A stretch of DNA of 64,000 nucleotides, from positions 1,470,438 to 1,534,437 of the forward strand of contig OX638341.1 in assembly GCA_951812965.1 (NCBI GenBank). The letters are read 5' to 3'. Position numbers and translations under genes: made by a program. This document shows, piece after piece, positions 16,893-26,979 of this stretch. The DNA is from an uncultured Pseudohongiella sp. Its GTDB lineage: Bacteria; Pseudomonadota; Gammaproteobacteria; Pseudomonadales; Pseudohongiellaceae. Within the stretch, counting starts at the first letter, position 1. Each line of letters starts with the position of its first letter. Below the pieces are notes generated by a model. It saw nothing but the letters and a program-made list of their open reading frames with translations. It was not told the origin of the DNA and searched no databases.

Positions 16893-19268
16893 ATGAATTC
16901 TGCCACAAGTGTGAAACCGCCTCGTATCTTTCCTGTCATCCTCGGCCTCATCGCCGTGCCGCTCCTGGTCGGCGGACTGCAACTCGTCTTTCTGGAGGGC
17001 TCGATGTATTACGTCATCTCGGGCCTGGTGCTGCTGTCCTGCGCGCATCGGATCTGGCGCAGTCAGCCCTCTGGCGCGTGGCTCTACGGCGGCTTTCTGG
17101 TGGCCACCATTGTCTGGTCCTTATGGGAAGCGGGCGCCGATCCATGGGCGTTGGCGCCGCGCATTCTGCCGTTTGTCGCACTTGGCCTCTGGTTTATCAC
17201 GCCGTGGTTCCGCAACTCGCTGCATCAGGGCTCGCCGCCTCCGTTACTGCAATCGAGTATCGCCAAATGGTCGATACCGGTAACCGCGCTGGTCGCGGTC
17301 TACGCCATCTGGAGCGGCGTCGGTTATGAAGTGAACGAACTCGCCCCGCGCAGCGGCGTAAATACGATAAGTACGCACACCGACTGGCCTGCTTACGGCA
17401 ACGACCGGGGCGGCAGCCGTTACTCTCCGCTGGACCAGATAAACGCCGGGAACGTGGCCGATCTTGAAGTGGCGTGGACTTATCGTACCGGCCAGGGCGG
17501 TGCATTCAAGGCGACTCCACTGCAAGTCGGGAATCTGCTGTATGTCTGCACCGGCGGCAATGTCGTTGTTGCTCTCGACGCCGACAGCGGCGAACTCCGC
17601 TGGCAATTCGACCCACTGATCGATCCGGCTCATCTCGAGACTGCGCGCTATTTTACTACCGGCTGCCGCGGCGTTTCGTATTACCAGGCGCCGCAGGAAT
17701 ACCAGGGCGAATGCCGGGAACGGATTCTTACGGCAACCACCGACACCCGCCTGATCGCGCTCGATGCGCTCAGCGGTGAGCGTTGCCTGGGATTCGGCGA
17801 CCAGGGCGAGGTCGATCTGACCATCAACATGGGCAACGATCCGCGTATTTTCAATTTCCAGACATCGCCCCCCGGCATCGTGCGCGGCAATGCCGTGGTC
17901 GGCGGCTGGGTGTTCGATAACCAGTCGGTGGGCGAGCCTTCGGGGGTGGTGCGCGCCTTCAACGCCATCACCGGGGAATTCGCCTGGGCCTGGGACATGG
18001 GTCGTCCCGGCGAACACGGAGAACCGCTGGCGGGGGAGGTCTACACTCGCGGCACACCGAATGTGTGGAGCCTGTTCAGCGTCGATGAGGAACTCGGGCT
18101 GATCTATGCGCCCACCGGCAACGAGACACCGGATTACTTCGGCGGCTATCGCATGGAAGCCAGCGAGCAGTACGCCAGTTCCGTGGTCGCCATCGACGGC
18201 GAGACGGGCTCGGTGCGCTGGTCTTTCCAGACCGTGCATCACGACCTGTGGGACTGGGACGTACCCTCGCAGCCGACGCTGATTGATCTGCCCGGCGATA
18301 ACGGCGAAAAGGTAAAGGCCGTACTCGTGCCGACCAAACGCTCCGAAGTATTCGTGCTGAACCGGGAAACCGGCGAGCCGATTTTCGATGTCGAGGAACT
18401 GCCGGTGCCACAGGAAGGCGGCGTACCCGAAGACTATGTCGCCCCGACACAGCCCTTTTCCACCGAGCTACCGCACTTCCGCAACGACATCACCGAAAAC
18501 ATGATGTGGGGCGTAACGCCTTTCGACCAACTCTGGTGCCGCATCGAATACAAGAAGATGCGCTATGAAGGACATTTCACCGTGCCGGGCACCGAGCCTA
18601 TCTTCCAGTTCCCCGGCAATGCCGGCGGGCATAACTGGGGTAGCGTCAGTGTCGATCAGGTCAACAACATCATGGTCGTCAATCCGATGATCGTCGGTAA
18701 CCGACTAATCCTGATTCCGCGCGACGAATTGCCGGAAGGCGTCCAGGGTAATCAGTTGGGCACGCCGTATTCCCACGATACCCGGCGCTTCATGTCGCCG
18801 CTCGGCATTCCCTGCAACCAGCCGCCTTTCGGCATCATGGCCGCGGTCGATCTCGAAACCGGCGATCTGCTCTGGGAGCGTCCGATAGGCCTGGCCAAGG
18901 ACAGCGGCCCCTGGGGCATTCCAACACGCGTCCCGTTGACTATCGGCACACCGCAAAGCGGCGGCACCGTCACCACCGCGGGCGGCCTGATCTTCTCCTC
19001 CGGTTCGTTCGACAATTCCGTGCGCGCGGTCCATATCATGGACGGAGAGGAGTTATGGCGCGCCGACCTGCCGTTTACCGCGCATGCTACGCCGATGACC
19101 TATCTTTCGCCGGCCGGCGAACAGACCGTGGTGGTGACCGTTCCAGTCTTCAATTCGACATCGGGCTCGGGATTTCGCGCCTTGCCCGCTGACCAGGAAG
19201 ATCCGCAAGGCGGCTACATCATCGCTTACCGACTTCCGCGCATGGCCCAGGCGCCGGAAGAACTCTAG
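16893..19268 (+). CDS. membrane-bound PQQ-dependent dehydrogenase (glucose/quinate/shikimate type)
   Basis: 791 residues, the usual length of the mGDH family. Four or five N-terminal membrane segments (~10-130) precede an eight-bladed PQQ propeller starting at DWPAYGNDRGGSRYSPLDQI. Landmarks are DADSGELRWQFDP, TGCRGVSYY, ATGNETPDYFGGYR-like text (PTGNETPDYFGG), VHHDLWDWDVPSQP and GGTVTTAGGLIFSSG. It oxidises a sugar or cyclic polyol in the periplasm and passes electrons to ubiquinone. The exact substrate is not readable. Its stop overlaps that of the convergent hydrolase in a shared CTAG (19265-19268). Confidence 0.9.
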   Translation: MNSATSVKPPRIFPVILGLIAVPLLVGGLQLVFLEGSMYYVISGLVLLSCAHRIWRSQPSGAWLYGGFLVATIVWSLWEAGADPWALAPRILPFVALGLWFITPWFRNSLHQGSPPPLLQSSIAKWSIPVTALVAVYAIWSGVGYEVNELAPRSGVNTISTHTDWPAYGNDRGGSRYSPLDQINAGNVADLEVAWTYRTGQGGAFKATPLQVGNLLYVCTGGNVVVALDADSGELRWQFDPLIDPAHLETARYFTTGCRGVSYYQAPQEYQGECRERILTATTDTRLIALDALSGERCLGFGDQGEVDLTINMGNDPRIFNFQTSPPGIVRGNAVVGGWVFDNQSVGEPSGVVRAFNAITGEFAWAWDMGRPGEHGEPLAGEVYTRGTPNVWSLFSVDEELGLIYAPTGNETPDYFGGYRMEASEQYASSVVAIDGETGSVRWSFQTVHHDLWDWDVPSQPTLIDLPGDNGEKVKAVLVPTKRSEVFVLNRETGEPIFDVEELPVPQEGGVPEDYVAPTQPFSTELPHFRNDITENMMWGVTPFDQLWCRIEYKKMRYEGHFTVPGTEPIFQFPGNAGGHNWGSVSVDQVNNIMVVNPMIVGNRLILIPRDELPEGVQGNQLGTPYSHDTRRFMSPLGIPCNQPPFGIMAAVDLETGDLLWERPIGLAKDSGPWGIPTRVPLTIGTPQSGGTVTTAGGLIFSSGSFDNSVRAVHIMDGEELWRADLPFTAHATPMTYLSPAGEQTVVVTVPVFNSTSGSGFRALPADQEDPQGGYIIAYRLPRMAQAPEEL

Positions 19269-21202
19269 TTTTCGGAACCGGCCACTTCAAAATCGATGAA
19301 TTCAAAGTCCAGATCTTCGTTCACGCGCATGTAAACGTTGAAAAGCCGCCCTGCCAGGTTCGGGTCGTTACGTACGCTCAAATCAGGCAGGTAGAAGCGG
19401 AACTGCTCATCAACCAAAGCTCGATGCTGCCAGGTCTCGTTCGCTGTCCCGATTTGTTCGACGTTGCGTTGCGAAAAAACCAGATTTACCGGATCTGAGA
19501 TCGCCAGGTCGAAACCAAAGATATATATGCCTTCTTCGAGCCTTACTTCGGTTTCGCCTACCGAAATTACACCGGTGGCGGCATCGTAGACATTGCTTCC
19601 CGCGCTGCCGGCTGTTTCATCGCGTGGATACAGCGTTAATTGTGAACCGATTTCGAAATCAGGCGCATAGCGGCAACGATTGCCGACATGCAATTCGTTG
19701 TCGGGCGCGCGGTCCCAGCCGCGCGGCAACTCGCCTGCCTCGGAACGGGCGACGACGGCGTGGCATTCATCCTGCAAGTTTCTTGCGTCCGGCTGATTGC
19801 CGCCTTCGACCCAGTCCTGCAAAAGGTTCCAGGCGGCTATTGTCTCCGACTCGCGAAAATCGCAATGAGAGGGAGTCGATTCGTCGATCACGCCCACCGT
19901 CAACTGTTCAGGAGTCACGAGGGATTGCAGCACGGACTGATTCTCCACGTTGACAATTCCGTCTTTGGAGGTGTGAATCGAAACGATGCGGGTATCGCCG
20001 ACTGCGCCGGTCGGGATGTAGTTTTCCGCGAGCGTCCGGCGCGCCGCGGGCAGGCCGATGCTGCGCCGGATGCCGCGGTTTATCCGTTCGTCGCCGTAGT
20101 CGACGGCGACATTGTGGAATGGATTCAGGCCATCGAGTTTGCCAGGCTCGTTGATCAGGCGCGGCAGCAGAAAGGTTCCATAGAACATGCCCACGGTGAA
20201 CATCACCGCCGACCGGGTCGGCGCCAGTCGCTGGATTCGCTCGTAATTTTCGATCTGGTTATTTTCGGCAAGCTGCTTCCAGGATTCGAGCAGCAAGCGC
20301 TGTTCAACTTCCCGGCTGCCGATGCGCAATTGCAGTTCGGCTTCTTCGAACAGGTTGTCTGCGGCGTCCTTGCGCGCGCGCAGATCGTCGATTTCCGCTT
20401 GCAATTCGTCGCTTCGTTCTTCGGCCGCGATCCGGCTCTGCAAAGCCGAACAGGAATCCAGTGACCGCAGAAATTCAAGTTCACTGCCGAGTCCGGGGGT
20501 CTCGTACCAGGGGCCGGGCAGAAGTGCAACGTCGTCTTCCGCGCAAACCGCTTCAGTCACCATGCGCAAGTCAAATGCATTCACCCAGTTCTCGGAGCCG
20601 GCAACCGCGCCGCATGCGAGCAGGGCGCCATCGGGTTGAGGGATCAGATCTTCCTCGATATCGCGCATACTGACGATGGCGCCCATGGACGCGCCAATCA
20701 GATAAAGCGGTTGCGGCGCTTCGGGGCCGAATCGGGCGGAAATTTCGATGAACTTCTCGTACAACTGCTGATTTGCCAGGTGAGAATCGAATACCGCCCA
20801 GCCGGTCTGCAGATAACTGGAAGCGGCCATGGCATAGCCCTGTGACAGGACGATGCCGGCGAATTCGCTCAGGCTCGGTTCCGGCCGCACTTCTCCCACG
20901 GCTGTGCTGCCGGTTTCCAGCTCAAGATCAGACAGGTTCGCGGCCAGCAGGTCGCTCGTGTCGATGCCGCCGAAATAGGTTTCCAGGCCGTGATTCCAGA
21001 TCACCAGGCCCTTGTCCGGCGTCCAGCCTTCCGGGATGGCGACGGTGTAGAAGCCGTTGTCGGTCTGGCCATACCAGACGGGATAGCAGCCTCCGATGGG
21101 GGCCTGATACTGGTCTTCGGGGCAATCTTCGGCGGCGAACGTCGGCGTACAAAAAAAGGCAGGCAATGCCAGCAATGCCAGCGGGCGAAGAAGTTTTCGC
21201 AT
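19265..21202 (-). CDS. exported alpha/beta hydrolase, large
   Basis: 645 residues. A signal peptide ends at ~23 (LLALPAFFCTPTFA). The hydrolase core shows LVIWNHG (oxyanion region) and the nucleophile elbow GASMG (GxSxG). Cysteines near the start (EDCPEDQYQAPIGGCYP) suggest a disulfide. A helical insertion (SRIAAEERSDELQAEIDDLR...) lies in the middle, and a beta-rich domain (~510-645) is at the C-terminus. The function is unknown beyond likely ester hydrolysis in the periplasm. It converges on the PQQ dehydrogenase with a 4-bp overlap. Confidence 0.65.
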   Translation of the reverse strand: MRKLLRPLALLALPAFFCTPTFAAEDCPEDQYQAPIGGCYPVWYGQTDNGFYTVAIPEGWTPDKGLVIWNHGLETYFGGIDTSDLLAANLSDLELETGSTAVGEVRPEPSLSEFAGIVLSQGYAMAASSYLQTGWAVFDSHLANQQLYEKFIEISARFGPEAPQPLYLIGASMGAIVSMRDIEEDLIPQPDGALLACGAVAGSENWVNAFDLRMVTEAVCAEDDVALLPGPWYETPGLGSELEFLRSLDSCSALQSRIAAEERSDELQAEIDDLRARKDAADNLFEEAELQLRIGSREVEQRLLLESWKQLAENNQIENYERIQRLAPTRSAVMFTVGMFYGTFLLPRLINEPGKLDGLNPFHNVAVDYGDERINRGIRRSIGLPAARRTLAENYIPTGAVGDTRIVSIHTSKDGIVNVENQSVLQSLVTPEQLTVGVIDESTPSHCDFRESETIAAWNLLQDWVEGGNQPDARNLQDECHAVVARSEAGELPRGWDRAPDNELHVGNRCRYAPDFEIGSQLTLYPRDETAGSAGSNVYDAATGVISVGETEVRLEEGIYIFGFDLAISDPVNLVFSQRNVEQIGTANETWQHRALVDEQFRFYLPDLSVRNDPNLAGRLFNVYMRVNEDLDFEFIDFEVAGSEN

Positions 21203-21254
21203 CTTCCAGAGTATCCGTGAATCGATACCAGGAATTTCGGCAGAGAAAGTTGAA

Positions 21255-21341
21255 TCCTAAGAGGTTGGATCCTGCGACTGCGCGCAGGATGACTCACCCA
21301 CCGTCATTCTGCGCGTAGCGAAGCGGAGTCGCAGAATCCCC
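21255..21341. repeat. third intergenic repeat family, two inverted copies
   Basis: GGATCCTGCGACTGCGCGCAGGATGAC lies at 21267-21293 as a shortened copy. A full copy lies in the other direction at 21302-21339 (CGTCATTCTGCGCG ... GCAGAATCC). A near-identical full copy is at 35251-35289. Confidence 0.75.
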
Positions 21342-21345
21342 GCGG

Positions 21346-22872
21346 CTAAACGGCCGGCATGACCTCGGGCCTTCGCGCCAGGTGGTCAGTGATCTGTTCC
21401 CAGCTCAATGCAAATTCAAGCACCCGGCGGTCGCCGGCGAAGGGTCCCATGACTTGGATGCCCATGGGCCGCCCGTCGGCATCGAACCCCGCCGGCACAT
21501 TTATCACCGGAACTCCCGCCAGGCTGCCGCCGATGACCACTTCCATCCAGCGATGATAGGTATCCATTGTTCGGCCGTTGATCTCCGCCGGCCAGGGCGT
21601 GGTTTTCGGGAACGGGAATACCTGGGCGGTTGGCAGCATGAGGAAATCGTAGCTTTCGAACAGCCGGTTGACTTCGGCGTACCAGCGCCGCCGGATTGCG
21701 TCGGCCCGGTAGATGTCGTCGGCGCCGAGTTCGTAGCCCTTCTCGATTTCCCAGACGAGCTCCGGCTTGAGCAGCGGCCGAAGTTCCGAGTTTTCGTAAT
21801 ATTCCCTCATGCCGATGCGGCCCTGATTGCGCAGGTTGAGCCAGCACTGGAACAGTTCAGCCATGTCGAAGCGGGGCATAACCTGCTCGACGGTGGCGCC
21901 GTTGGCTTCCAGCAACGCCAGGTTGCTTTCGCATAGCTCGAGTATGCCCGGCTCCATCGCAAGATAGCCTTCGTAGTCGCCGAGCCAGCCGATGCGCAAG
22001 CCGTCCGGCTCCAACGGCCGATATTGGTCCTGCTCCGGCAGCGCCTGACGCAATGCCGCCGGCTGTTCCGGTCCTGGTTCCATTGCCAGCGTATGCAGTA
22101 AACGGATGGTATCGGAAGTGTTTCTTCCCATCGGGCCGGAAGTCGACAAGGCGCGGGAGAAGGGATCGTTGCCACTGACAAGTCCCGCGCTGGGACGGAA
22201 TCCGATGACATTGTTGAAAGCGCCGGGATTGCGCAGCGAGCCCATCATGTCGCTGCCGTCCGCGATTGGAAGCATGTGCGTTGCCATGCCGCAGGCCGCG
22301 CCGCCGCTGCTGCCGCCGCTGGTCAGTTCGGGGTTGTAGGCGCAGCCGGTAGCGCCCCAGACCTGGTTGTAGGATTGCGAGCCGAGCCCGAATTCCGGGA
22401 CGTTGGTCTTGCCGATGAAGATCGCGCCCGCGGCGCGCATGCTTGCGGCCACCGCGCCGTCCTGCTCCGGGATGCGGTCCCTGAACATGGGCGAACCGCT
22501 GGTGTAAGGCAGCCCGGCGACGGGGGTGAGATCCTTGACCGCGTGAGGCATGCCATGCATCCAGCCGCGATACTGGCCGCGCGCGAGTTCGGCGTCCGCG
22601 ATTTCGGCCAGATCGAGGCATTCGTCGTCGGGCAACATGCCGATAACGGCATTGTAGACAGGATTGTACCGGCGAATCCTTTCCAGATACGCCTGCATCA
22701 CTTCCAGGCAACTCACTTCCCGGCCGGCAATGGCGGCGGAAAGATCGACCGCGGAAAACCCGGTGATGTTCACCGGCAGCGCAGCGGCGATTGCGCGCCG
22801 GGCTGTACCGGAAGCGGCCAGCAAGGCCACCCCGGTGTTAACGCTTGCGCCAACAAAAGCTCTTCGGTTCAT
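21346..22872 (-). CDS. amidase signature family enzyme, Tat-exported
   Basis: 508 residues from the ATG at 22872. The start MNRRAFVGASVNTGVALLAA has a twin-arginine signal. The amidase triad is complete: Lys113 in AVKDL, cis-Ser188 in SGGSSGG and nucleophile Ser212 in GSDMMGSLRNPG, with the family spacing of 24 residues between the serines. It hydrolyses a carboxamide in the periplasm; the exact amide is unknown. It may be an N-acyl or peptide amidase, not GatA, since no gatB/gatC is near and it is exported. Confidence 0.85.
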   Translation of the reverse strand: MNRRAFVGASVNTGVALLAASGTARRAIAAALPVNITGFSAVDLSAAIAGREVSCLEVMQAYLERIRRYNPVYNAVIGMLPDDECLDLAEIADAELARGQYRGWMHGMPHAVKDLTPVAGLPYTSGSPMFRDRIPEQDGAVAASMRAAGAIFIGKTNVPEFGLGSQSYNQVWGATGCAYNPELTSGGSSGGAACGMATHMLPIADGSDMMGSLRNPGAFNNVIGFRPSAGLVSGNDPFSRALSTSGPMGRNTSDTIRLLHTLAMEPGPEQPAALRQALPEQDQYRPLEPDGLRIGWLGDYEGYLAMEPGILELCESNLALLEANGATVEQVMPRFDMAELFQCWLNLRNQGRIGMREYYENSELRPLLKPELVWEIEKGYELGADDIYRADAIRRRWYAEVNRLFESYDFLMLPTAQVFPFPKTTPWPAEINGRTMDTYHRWMEVVIGGSLAGVPVINVPAGFDADGRPMGIQVMGPFAGDRRVLEFALSWEQITDHLARRPEVMPAV

Positions 22873-22943
22873 GTCGCGGAGCCTGTATGACAAAGGATGT
22901 CTTGCTTTTGAATATGGTCAGTGGTCATCATTTTTTTGCCAAA

Positions 22944-22973
22944 AAAAGGGGCGGTCGAATGACCGCCCCTTTT
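22944..22973 (-). terminator. intrinsic terminator of the large TonB receptor gene
   Basis: AAAAGGGGCGGTC GAAT GACCGCCCCTTTT is a perfect hairpin. On the minus strand it is followed by seven T residues, 36 bp after the receptor stop. It would also work on the plus strand. Confidence 0.9.
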
Positions 22974-23008
22974 GGTTCCTGCTACTGGTTTGAACCAGCC
23001 CCCGATTA

Positions 23009-25705
23009 CTAGAAGTCGACTGTCAGGCGACCGTAGTAATACGCTCCCTGCCAATCCATTCCGGTTGCCGAGGAATACAGACGGCCGCAGCAGTAATCGC
23101 CAATCGAATCCTGGGCCGGATACTCGTCCCACACATTCCTGGCGCCTACCGACAGCCGGAACATATCGTTGAAACGATACTGTCCTTCGATATCGGTATA
23201 CCAGATCGGATCAAAGGTCTGGAACGTGGTGCCGTTTTGGGAGTTGATGGACTCGCCGTAATAGCTCAGCCGTCCGATCAGCGTGAGTTGATTCACCTCG
23301 TGCCGTGCGGTAATCACGCCGCGCCAGTTCGGATCGAAGTTCTCGAAATCGAAGCGGGCCTCGGCGTTCAGATACTCACTTGGATCGGTGTCGAAGCTGT
23401 TCTCGGTGTAATTGAACGAAGCGGTCAGGATGGTTGTGCCCATTTCGCCCCATTCGATCGGAGTGGTCGCAACGACATCCATTCCCTGGGTGCTGGTGTT
23501 GAAGCCATTGGTGAAGTAGAACACTCCGCCAATGGAATTGGCGCCGGCAACGCCTGCATCCCTGAGCTTGACAAAGTTCTGCCAGGCCGCGGTGTTGTCC
23601 GCCTGATCGTCATCGCTGCTGGACACATCCAATGTGGAAATAGCCTGTGTGCGGTCCTGCACATCGATGCGGTAGAAGTCCACCGTAACGTCAATGGTAT
23701 CGAGCACCTGAGCGGTGAAACCGATCGTGTAGTTGTCGGACTTCTCGGGCTTCAGCGGAACCGCTCCGAGAGCCTGGGCAATCGGGCCGCCCGCCGGGAA
23801 AAGGCCAGTGGCAACCGGAAAGCCGGCGGGCAATCGGGTGGACACGTTGGTGGTGCCCTGCTGGCCCGGAGTCGGCGCTCGGAAAGCGGTGCCGATTGAG
23901 GCGCGCAGGCCGAAGTTGTCGGTAACGTCAAGCTGGCCGGCGAGTTTCCATACGATTTCCGCGTCGAAGTCTTCGTAGTCTTCGTAGCGCACCGCGGCTT
24001 GCAGGAACAGCTCGTCGGTGACGTCGCCGCTCAGGTCGCCGTATAGCGCGTAGGAGTTACGTTCGTAGACGTCGGAAAACTCCGGCGAATAGCCGGGAAA
24101 TCCGTTGGATCCCACGCCAACCGCGCGAAACACGGCATCAGAACCACTGGCGCAATCGAGTGTGGAGCCACCGGCGATTACTTCCATGCCCCTCGCCGTC
24201 GGAGTGTTGTCGGCATAGGCGCCGGTTCCGGTGAGTTGACCGTCCGGGCCCGCGTTACAGAAGCCCCAGGGATCGGGCAACGCATATGGACCCTGGCGGT
24301 AAGAGACTTCCTCACCCTGCACTACGTCATAAGACTCGTCCATCCACGATGCGCCGAAAGCGAACAGCGCGCCGTTGTCGAGATCATAGGTGAAGTCCGC
24401 CTGCAACTGGGTTTCGGCGTTGATCAAGTCGCCCGGACGGAAGGAGGTCGGGGAATCCGGACCCATGGAAGGATTGATGGTGTTGCTCAGCGTGTACTGG
24501 ATTTCGCTCTCGCCGGTACGGACGCTGAAATCGTAGCCCAGGCCGCTGTCCATCTCGCCGCGTACGCCGCCGACGACGGACATGTCGCGCACATCGCCGA
24601 AGAAACGCGGCGTGAAACCGCCGGGATGTATCTCGAGCGGGAAGTAGATCGAGCCGTCGGGTTCGCGCAATTCCTCGATCGTGCCGTTGTACGGATATCG
24701 ATAGAAGAAGCTGCCGTTGCTGGTGCTGTCGGAAAAGTTGCCGAAGCCGTACAGCTCATTGTTGCCGTCGAGATCGATGCCGGCATTGAAGAACACCCGA
24801 GCGGCTTCCGCGTCCGGTTGTCCCCAGGGCTGCACTACGTCGCCATCACCGATGTTAGCCAGATTGATATTGGCCAGATACGTCTGCCCCCTTGCATCTG
24901 CCCCGGTTGCATAACTTCTGCGAGTTCCCAGTTCTCCGCCTCTGCTGCCTCCGAAATTATTGAATTCCGGATTACCCTGGTCCAGGCAGAACCATGAGTT
25001 GCAATACTGTTCCGCGCGGGTGGTCTGGGCGGCTTCGTAGAACTCGCCGGAAATGCTGAGGAATCCGTTGTCGCCCAAGGGCAGGCCGATGTTGCCCTGA
25101 ACGGTGGTGGACCCGCCGTCGCCTTCGTGGTATTGGCCGGAGTCGATGCTGACGCTGCCGCCTTCACGGTTATCCTTGAGCAGGAAGTTGATCACGCCGG
25201 CGATGGCGTCCGAGCCGTATTGCGCCGCCGCGCCGTCTCGCAGAACCTCGATGTTCTGGATCGCAACGGCGGGAATTGTCGCCATGTCAGGGCCTTGCGT
25301 GCCCGAACCGCCGATCGCTACCAGAGCTGCCCGGTGGCGTCGCTTCGAGTTGATGAGCACCAGCGTCTTGTCGGTCGGCAGGCCACGCAATTCCGCGGGG
25401 CGGATGAACGAAGCGCCGTCGGAGATCGGTTGGCGTGAAATGTTGAAGGAGGGCACCAGCGTCTTGATGATGTCGTTGGTGTCGGTATACGAAATCGCTT
25501 CGATATCGCTGGCATCGAATACGTCGATCGGTACCGGCGAATCCGATACGGTTCGAGGCCGGCCGCGTGCGCCGGTTACGATGATCTCTTCGAGATCGGC
25601 CGCGTCTTCCTGCGCCAGCGCTACCGGCGCGTAAACCGCGGGAGCCATGAGAGCCAGCGCTATCGCGGGCGATAGAAACCTGGCCGTCTTTTGTTGTCTA
25701 AACAT
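23009..25705 (-). CDS. TonB-dependent receptor, large
   Basis: 898 residues. The signal peptide ends near APVALAQ, followed by a TonB box-like DLEEIIVTGARG. The plug (~45-165) has SFIRPAELRGLPTDKTLVLINS, IQNIEVLRDGAAAQYGSDAI and AGVINFLL. The barrel ends in ...YYYGRLTVDF with a terminal Phe. This is the sub-family common in marine and soil Gammaproteobacteria for large organic ligands; the actual ligand is unknown. It has its own terminator and is divergent from the alpha/beta hydrolase gene. Confidence 0.9.
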   Translation of the reverse strand: MFRQQKTARFLSPAIALALMAPAVYAPVALAQEDAADLEEIIVTGARGRPRTVSDSPVPIDVFDASDIEAISYTDTNDIIKTLVPSFNISRQPISDGASFIRPAELRGLPTDKTLVLINSKRRHRAALVAIGGSGTQGPDMATIPAVAIQNIEVLRDGAAAQYGSDAIAGVINFLLKDNREGGSVSIDSGQYHEGDGGSTTVQGNIGLPLGDNGFLSISGEFYEAAQTTRAEQYCNSWFCLDQGNPEFNNFGGSRGGELGTRRSYATGADARGQTYLANINLANIGDGDVVQPWGQPDAEAARVFFNAGIDLDGNNELYGFGNFSDSTSNGSFFYRYPYNGTIEELREPDGSIYFPLEIHPGGFTPRFFGDVRDMSVVGGVRGEMDSGLGYDFSVRTGESEIQYTLSNTINPSMGPDSPTSFRPGDLINAETQLQADFTYDLDNGALFAFGASWMDESYDVVQGEEVSYRQGPYALPDPWGFCNAGPDGQLTGTGAYADNTPTARGMEVIAGGSTLDCASGSDAVFRAVGVGSNGFPGYSPEFSDVYERNSYALYGDLSGDVTDELFLQAAVRYEDYEDFDAEIVWKLAGQLDVTDNFGLRASIGTAFRAPTPGQQGTTNVSTRLPAGFPVATGLFPAGGPIAQALGAVPLKPEKSDNYTIGFTAQVLDTIDVTVDFYRIDVQDRTQAISTLDVSSSDDDQADNTAAWQNFVKLRDAGVAGANSIGGVFYFTNGFNTSTQGMDVVATTPIEWGEMGTTILTASFNYTENSFDTDPSEYLNAEARFDFENFDPNWRGVITARHEVNQLTLIGRLSYYGESINSQNGTTFQTFDPIWYTDIEGQYRFNDMFRLSVGARNVWDEYPAQDSIGDYCCGRLYSSATGMDWQGAYYYGRLTVDF

Positions 25706-25932
25706 TGTCTATCCCCTAACAGTATTTGAGTGTGACCGTTCTGTTGGCCGGCTACGGCCATAGTGAGCACGCGTCGAAGGATCGGAACCGCGAAGACCCC
25801 GCCATCGGGCGCGTACGACCTGCCAAGAATAAGCATTTTGTGGCAGCATGTCCAACGCAATGGGGCAAACATGAGACAATTCCGGCAAAAATAGGAGACT
25901 TGCAAATTCTCGGGACTGCATGGCAAAAAAAC

Positions 25933-26907
25933 ATGAAATGTATAGCCGTGGCGCTACTTCCTTTACTGTTCCTGGCCGGGGGCATGGAGGCTTTCTCGCA
26001 ATCCGCGCAAGACATCAGTTTTGTCGAAACCGACGTGCTGCGCATCGGCTATGAGGAACATGGGCCGGAAGATGGATTCCCCGTAATCCTGTTGCATGGC
26101 TTTCCCTATGACGTGCGTTCGTTCGACGGAGTGCATCCTCCCCTGAGCGAGGCCGGCTACCGCGTGCTGTTGCCGTATCTGCGCGGATACGGCTGGACGC
26201 GTTTTCTCGATCCGGATACGCCGCGCATGGCGCAGCAATCGGCGCTGGCGCAGGATCTGATCGATTTCGCCGATGCACTGGGTCTCGAACGATTCGCCGT
26301 GGCCGGGTTCGACTGGGGCAACCGCGCCGCGAATATCGCGGCGATATTGCACCCGGACCGGGTAAGCGCGATCGTCGCCATGGGAGGCTATTCGGTGCAA
26401 AACACGCTCGAGGCGGGTGGCCCGGCGCCGGCCCTGCTCGAATCGCGCCTCTGGTACCAATGGTATTTCAACACGGAGCGAGGCGTGCGCGGTCTGCGGG
26501 AAAACAGGCACGGCATCATTCGTCTGCTATGGGATACCTGGTCGCCGGCATGGAGCTATTCCGATGCCGACTACGCGGCATCGGCGCCATCGTTCGACAA
26601 TCCGGATTTCGTCGATGTCGTCATCCACAGTTACCGGCACCGGCATGGCAACGCGCCGGGCGAGGAGGGGCTTGCCGAAACCGAGCGCCTGCTAGCCGAA
26701 CGCCCGCCGGTGACGGTTCCGGCTATCGTGTTGCGGCCGGCGGAAAGCGGATTCGGGCCGCCGGCGCGAAGTCCGGCGGGAGATCAGGCCAGGTTCACGC
26801 GATTGATCGACCGGCGGATCGTCGAAGGCGCGGGCCACGATTTGCCCGCGCATCGGCCCGACGCAGTGGCGGACGCCTTGCTGCGCCTGTTGGAGAGCGG
26901 CTACTGA
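25933..26907 (+). CDS. exported alpha/beta hydrolase, epoxide hydrolase-like
   Basis: 324 residues from the ATG at 25933 (MKCIAVALLPLLFLAGG, signal peptide); the frame is open further upstream but without hydrophobic or family sequence. The fold shows ILLHGFP (oxyanion), and the elbow GFDWGN puts Asp127 in the nucleophile place. His302 is in GAGHDLPAHRP. An Asp nucleophile points to epoxide hydrolases or haloalkane dehalogenases and not esterases. Substrate unknown. The receptor gene diverges from it. Confidence 0.8.
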   Translation: MKCIAVALLPLLFLAGGMEAFSQSAQDISFVETDVLRIGYEEHGPEDGFPVILLHGFPYDVRSFDGVHPPLSEAGYRVLLPYLRGYGWTRFLDPDTPRMAQQSALAQDLIDFADALGLERFAVAGFDWGNRAANIAAILHPDRVSAIVAMGGYSVQNTLEAGGPAPALLESRLWYQWYFNTERGVRGLRENRHGIIRLLWDTWSPAWSYSDADYAASAPSFDNPDFVDVVIHSYRHRHGNAPGEEGLAETERLLAERPPVTVPAIVLRPAESGFGPPARSPAGDQARFTRLIDRRIVEGAGHDLPAHRPDAVADALLRLLESGY

Positions 26908-26952
26908 GCCTTCGACGAACCGTTGACGGTTGATTCCGTTTCATGCGAGACG

Positions 26953-26979
26953 GTAGGGGCGAGGCAGCCTCGCCCCTAC
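26953..26979. repeat. dispersed palindrome, copy 9 (symmetric form)
   Basis: GTAGGGGCGAGGC A GCCTCGCCCCTAC: the centre CATG is shortened to CAG, and both edges are present. The right edge supplies the stop codon of the DUF411 gene. Confidence 0.88.
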
